From assembly GCA_945874455.1 (NCBI GenBank), contig CAMCHO010000002.1:1-64000 (forward strand): 64,000 bases of DNA. Reading direction: 5' to 3'. Both the position numbers and the translations under genes were made by a program. The first letter of the stretch is position 1; each line of letters starts with the position of its first letter. The notes beneath the pieces are model-generated. The model was given only the letters and a program-made list of their open reading frames with translations, ran no database searches and was not told the origin of the DNA. Origin of the DNA: Opitutus sp. GAS368. GTDB lineage: Bacteria > Verrucomicrobiota > Verrucomicrobiia > Opitutales > Opitutaceae. Positions 61,434-64,000 of this stretch are shown here, one piece after another.

Positions 61434-62381
61434 ATGTCCACCCCATCGTCTCCGATTCCCTCGCTCGCCCCGCTCTCTCGGCGCCGCTTCCTCGCCGCCG
61501 CCGCTGCCGTCCCTGCGGCCCTCGCTTTCGCCTCCCTCGCCGGCCGCGCCCAATCGGCCTCGGCTGCCACCGCGCTGACGGCGAAGCCGACCAAGCCGAA
61601 AAAATATCCCATCGGCATCGAGCTCTACGCCGTCCGTGGCGAACTCGCGAAGGATCTCCCCAAGACGCTCCAGACCGTCGCCAAGCTCGGCTACGAGTGC
61701 GTCGAGTTCTACTCGCCGTATTTCGGGTGGACGTTTCCGTTCGCCAAAGATGTTCGCCGGCAGCTCGAGGATCTCGGGCTGCGCTGCTACTCGACGCACA
61801 ATAGTTTCGCGTCGTTCACGCCCGGCGAGACGATGGGCCGCGCGATCGAGCTCAACCAAATTCTTGGCGCGAAAACCCTCGTGCTCGCGAGCGCCCCCCG
61901 CACCGCTGTCGGTGCCGAGGGTTGGAAAAAACTCGCCGGCGATCTCGCCACCGCCACGGCGGAACTCGTGAAGCACGGCCTCTCTGCCGGTTTCCATAAT
62001 CACGCCAGCGAGTGGAAAAAAATCGAGGGTGAGGCTCGCATCATGGACTTGCTCGCGGCCGGCACGCCGCAGGACTTTGTACTCCAGTTCGACGTCGGTA
62101 CCTGCATCGAGGCCGGTGCCGATCCCATCGCCTGGATCAAGGCCCACCCCGGCCGTATCCAGAGCGTTCATCTCAAGGACTGGGCGCCGGGCACGCGCGC
62201 CGAGGAAAAAGGTTTCCGCGTCCTCTTCGGCGAGGGCGTCACGCCGTGGAAAGAAATCCTCGCCACGGTCGAGTCGGTCGGCGGTGTGGAGTTTTATCTG
62301 ATGGAGCAGGAAGGCAGCCGCTACTCCGAGTTCGAGACCGCTGAGCGCTGTCTCGCCACGTGGAAAAAAATGCGCGCCTGA
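61434..62381 (+). CDS. Tat-exported sugar phosphate isomerase/epimerase-like protein
   Basis: 315 residues. A twin-arginine signal (APLSRRRFLAAAAAVPAALA) is followed by a TIM barrel of the xylose-isomerase-like AP_endonuc_2 type: GIELYAVRGELAKDLPKTLQ, LGYECVEFYSPYFGW, LGAKTLVLASAP, AGFHNHASEWKKIEG (H), FVLQFDVGTCIEAGADPIAW (D), IQSVHLKDWAPG (K/H) and FYLMEQEGSR (E). Metal-ligand pattern agrees with this family. Exported members are common in Planctomycetota and Verrucomicrobiota; substrate unknown. It is followed by a good terminator. Confidence 0.87.
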   Translation: MSTPSSPIPSLAPLSRRRFLAAAAAVPAALAFASLAGRAQSASAATALTAKPTKPKKYPIGIELYAVRGELAKDLPKTLQTVAKLGYECVEFYSPYFGWTFPFAKDVRRQLEDLGLRCYSTHNSFASFTPGETMGRAIELNQILGAKTLVLASAPRTAVGAEGWKKLAGDLATATAELVKHGLSAGFHNHASEWKKIEGEARIMDLLAAGTPQDFVLQFDVGTCIEAGADPIAWIKAHPGRIQSVHLKDWAPGTRAEEKGFRVLFGEGVTPWKEILATVESVGGVEFYLMEQEGSRYSEFETAERCLATWKKMRA

Positions 62382-62403
62382 TCGCGCGCCACTCGCTCGT
62401 TCG

Positions 62404-62436
62404 CGCCGCGTCCTCAAAAACGCGGCGTATTTTTTT
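62404..62436 (+). terminator. Rho-independent terminator after TIM-barrel gene
   Basis: CGCCGCGT, loop CCTCAAAA, ACGCGGCG then TATTTTTTT: an 8-bp stem and a seven-T run, 23 bp after the stop. Confidence 0.92.
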
Positions 62437-62559
62437 CCTCCCTGCATCGTTCCGCCCAAGCGTAGTGGCCTTGAAGGCCCAGGGATATTTTGGCTGGGCA
62501 CCGTTTGGATCGAAACGTGAGTCGCACTCCGCATTGGGGTTTCGTGGCCCCTCGTTGTT

Positions 62560-62800
62560 TCAGTGAGTTGATTGCTTTTTTGGAGCGGGAAGATCGTCGC
62601 CTTCGACGGCGACGCCGGCGGGGCCTCGCTCGTCTTGCAGGATCACTCCGATGAATTCGCGCTTGAGCGACACGTGCACGACGTGACGGCCCTCGCGATC
62701 GACGCCGATGCTGCGCGCTGGCGTGAACCGTGTGTCGATCGCGATTGGGTAGAGCGTCTTGAAACCGTCGGGCTCCTGCTTGCCGCCGAATGACGCGAGC
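62560..62800 (-). pseudogene. Possible gene remnant (about 75 codons)
   Basis: On the minus strand a coding-looking stretch reads SFGGKQEPDGFKTLYPIAID, then TRFTPARSIGVDREGRHVVH and VSLKREFIGVILQDERGPAG, ending in TGA at 62560. It has no start codon and an upstream stop, and I recognise no family. It may be the decayed 3' end of a gene. Low certainty. Confidence 0.3.
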
Positions 62801-62873
62801 TATTTTCCGGCGCGCTCGCAGCGATGGAGGGTGTCGCTGGCTTATCCCAACGTCTTTTGAACTCTGGAATTTT

Positions 62874-62933
62874 CGGTAGCTGCGAGCGCCAGCGAGTGGT
62901 GATCCGTCCACGCGCTGGCGCTCGCGGCTACCG
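62874..62933. repeat. Long REP-like palindrome
   Basis: A 21-bp arm (CGGTAGCTGCGAGCGCCAGC plus G) pairs with CGCTGGCGCTCGCGGCTACC plus G at 20 of 21 positions around an 18-base loop. Long palindromes of this type are typical REP elements moved by RAYTs. Confidence 0.65.
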
Positions 62934-63243
62934 GGCGCCTCACAGTCTGAATCTTTGGGGCGATGGGGATCAGCCGTCGATGACGTCGAGGTCGCCGTTG
63001 GGTGGGACGTGCCTCGCGCGCATACGGAGGATACGTTTGCCCCCGCCGGGTTTTTGGCGATCTCGCCCTTGGCGTTTTTAAATTTTAGAAATCGTGAAAT
63101 CGTGAATTCTGGCAGCGGTCATTTGGCCCCTCGGAATTTCAAACCAGCGATCACTCACCTCTGAAGGGCCTTTGAGCGCATGGCTCAAAATCGGAAATTA
63201 CAGAGGCGCGATGACCGATGCGCGATTTCAAGATTCGGGGTCT

Positions 63244-64000
63244 TCAAGCGTGGCGTCCCTTGAACGTGAGTTCGGCGACGCCGCTTTTGTCGAGATGGCC
63301 GAGGTTGAGTGCGACCAGCTTGTCGAACTGCTGTTTCGTCGCGCCGGCGAGTGGCAGATTGAGGCCGGCTTGGGCCCCGAGAATCCACGCGATGGTGGAA
63401 TCCTTGGCCGCGTGCGCGCCGGAGAAATAGCAATCGTGTGCGCGGTTTTGCATATCCTCGCCATCGGTCTTGAGGACCTGCGAGTTGGCGCCGGTTTGGA
63501 GGAAAACCTCGCGCAGCATGTCGAGGTTGAGCCCGAGCGCGGCACCGAGGCCGAGGCCTTCGGCGAGGGCGCAGGTGTTGATGTTCATGACCATGTTGAC
63601 GAGCGCCTTCACCTGCGCGGCTTGGCCGGTGCCGCCGATGTGGCGTAGCGCGCTGCTCAGTTTTTCGAGGATGGGCTTCACCCGGGCAAACGTCGCGGCG
63701 TCGCCGCCGCACATGAGATAGAGCGTGCCGGCGCGCGCCTGCGGGATCGACGAGGCCATGCAGCCTTCGAGGGTCACCGCGCCGACCGATTGCGCGCGGC
63801 GCTCGACTTCGACATGCGTGGCAGGCGTGAGCGTGGCGCAGTTGACGAAGGTCTTGCCGCTGGCACCCACGAGGAGGGAATCGCCTTTTTCGGCAAACAC
63901 GCCGAGCTGCGAGGCATCGTCGGTGACGACCGTGAAGATGACGTCGGCGGCCGCCGTGACTTCGGCCAGCGTGCGTACGCTCGTCGCGCCGATCTCGGCG
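63244..64000 (-). CDS. 3-hydroxyisobutyrate-dehydrogenase-like oxidoreductase, 5' end missing
   Basis: At least 252 residues with the N-terminus beyond the right edge. Seen: ADVIFTVVTDDASQLGVF (end of the Rossmann NAD(P) domain), GKTFVNCATLTPATHVEVER, EGCMASSIPQARAGTLYLMC GG (substrate loop), RHIGGTGQAAQVKALVNMVM (with the family's catalytic lysine in QVKALVN), and YFSGAHAAKDSTIAWILGAQ. It is a beta-hydroxyacid dehydrogenase (NAD(P)-dependent). The substrate cannot be told. The true start lies outside the window, since no ATG in the seen part precedes the Rossmann domain. Confidence 0.88.
   Translation of the reverse strand, partial: AEIGATSVRTLAEVTAAADVIFTVVTDDASQLGVFAEKGDSLLVGASGKTFVNCATLTPATHVEVERRAQSVGAVTLEGCMASSIPQARAGTLYLMCGGDAATFARVKPILEKLSSALRHIGGTGQAAQVKALVNMVMNINTCALAEGLGLGAALGLNLDMLREVFLQTGANSQVLKTDGEDMQNRAHDCYFSGAHAAKDSTIAWILGAQAGLNLPLAGATKQQFDKLVALNLGHLDKSGVAELTFKGRHA

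Larger units (their letters stand above)
62437..63243. other. Gene-poor convergent stretch
   Basis: About 0.8 kb between the TIM-barrel gene (plus) and the dehydrogenase-like gene (minus). Apart from the possible remnant and the palindrome listed, I see no gene, RNA or terminator. Confidence 0.55.

Noticed and set aside
1..64000. rRNA or tRNA genes
   Set aside because: No rRNA segments and no tRNA-like cloverleaf with conserved TTCGA-type arms were noticed by eye; a tRNA scan would be decisive.

Overview
The window is GC-rich bacterial DNA with many TonB-dependent receptors, exported Tat substrates, a LacI-type regulator beside glycan-use genes, four-helix-bundle and RAYT-type proteins, and poor Shine-Dalgarno sites. 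This mix suggests Verrucomicrobiota, most likely an Opitutaceae-like organism. That assignment is inference from gene content; no rRNA or tRNA gene was found.

Layout. (1) 1-19.6 kb is a surface-polysaccharide locus: glycosyltransferases of several types, a flippase-like membrane protein, two SAM methyltransferases, extended SDR epimerases, and dTDP-sugar genes (rmlA, rmlB, an rmlD-like gene; no rmlC here). It is interrupted by a RelE-like toxin-antitoxin pair, a frameshifted four-helix-bundle gene and a TonB-dependent receptor with its own terminator. (2) 19.6-35.6 kb looks like a carbohydrate-scavenging region: receptor, LacI regulator, sugar-isomerase-like TIM barrel, alpha-L-rhamnosidase-like GH78 enzyme, PmoA-like protein, exported PLP enzyme with an exported RidA next to it, then a short operon of secreted proteins (Asp-box repeat protein, unknown protein, M28 peptidase) and a polysaccharide-lyase-like protein. 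(3) 35.9-44.5 kb holds topoisomerase genes parE and parC, separated by a BrnT/BrnA module, a HipA/YjjJ-like kinase and an S41 lipoprotein protease. A diverged 60-bp copy of the parE 3' end lies just beyond BrnTA and marks the insertion. (4) 44.8-51.1 kb is the highlight: a complete rhodopsin phototrophy operon on the minus strand, rhodopsin-crtE-crtI-crtB-crtY-blh, with translational coupling and lower GC. The rhodopsin keeps the proton-pump residues and a green-type tuning residue. A decayed RAYT transposase lies divergently beside it. (5) 52.5-61.2 kb is a four-gene cluster of two TonB-dependent receptors flanking two paralogous exported metallo-beta-lactamase-fold proteins, of unknown role. 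(6) 61.4-64 kb has a Tat-exported TIM-barrel protein with a clear terminator, a gene-poor stretch with a REP-like palindrome and a gene remnant, and the end of a 3-hydroxyisobutyrate-dehydrogenase-like gene.

How it fits together: the organism appears to build a complex rhamnose/deoxysugar-type glycan coat, to import substrates through many TonB receptors, and to make retinal from isoprenoids to run a light-driven proton pump whose gradient could help power TonB import. Small palindromic repeats, simple repeats, toxin-antitoxin genes and broken genes sit at the joints between these blocks.
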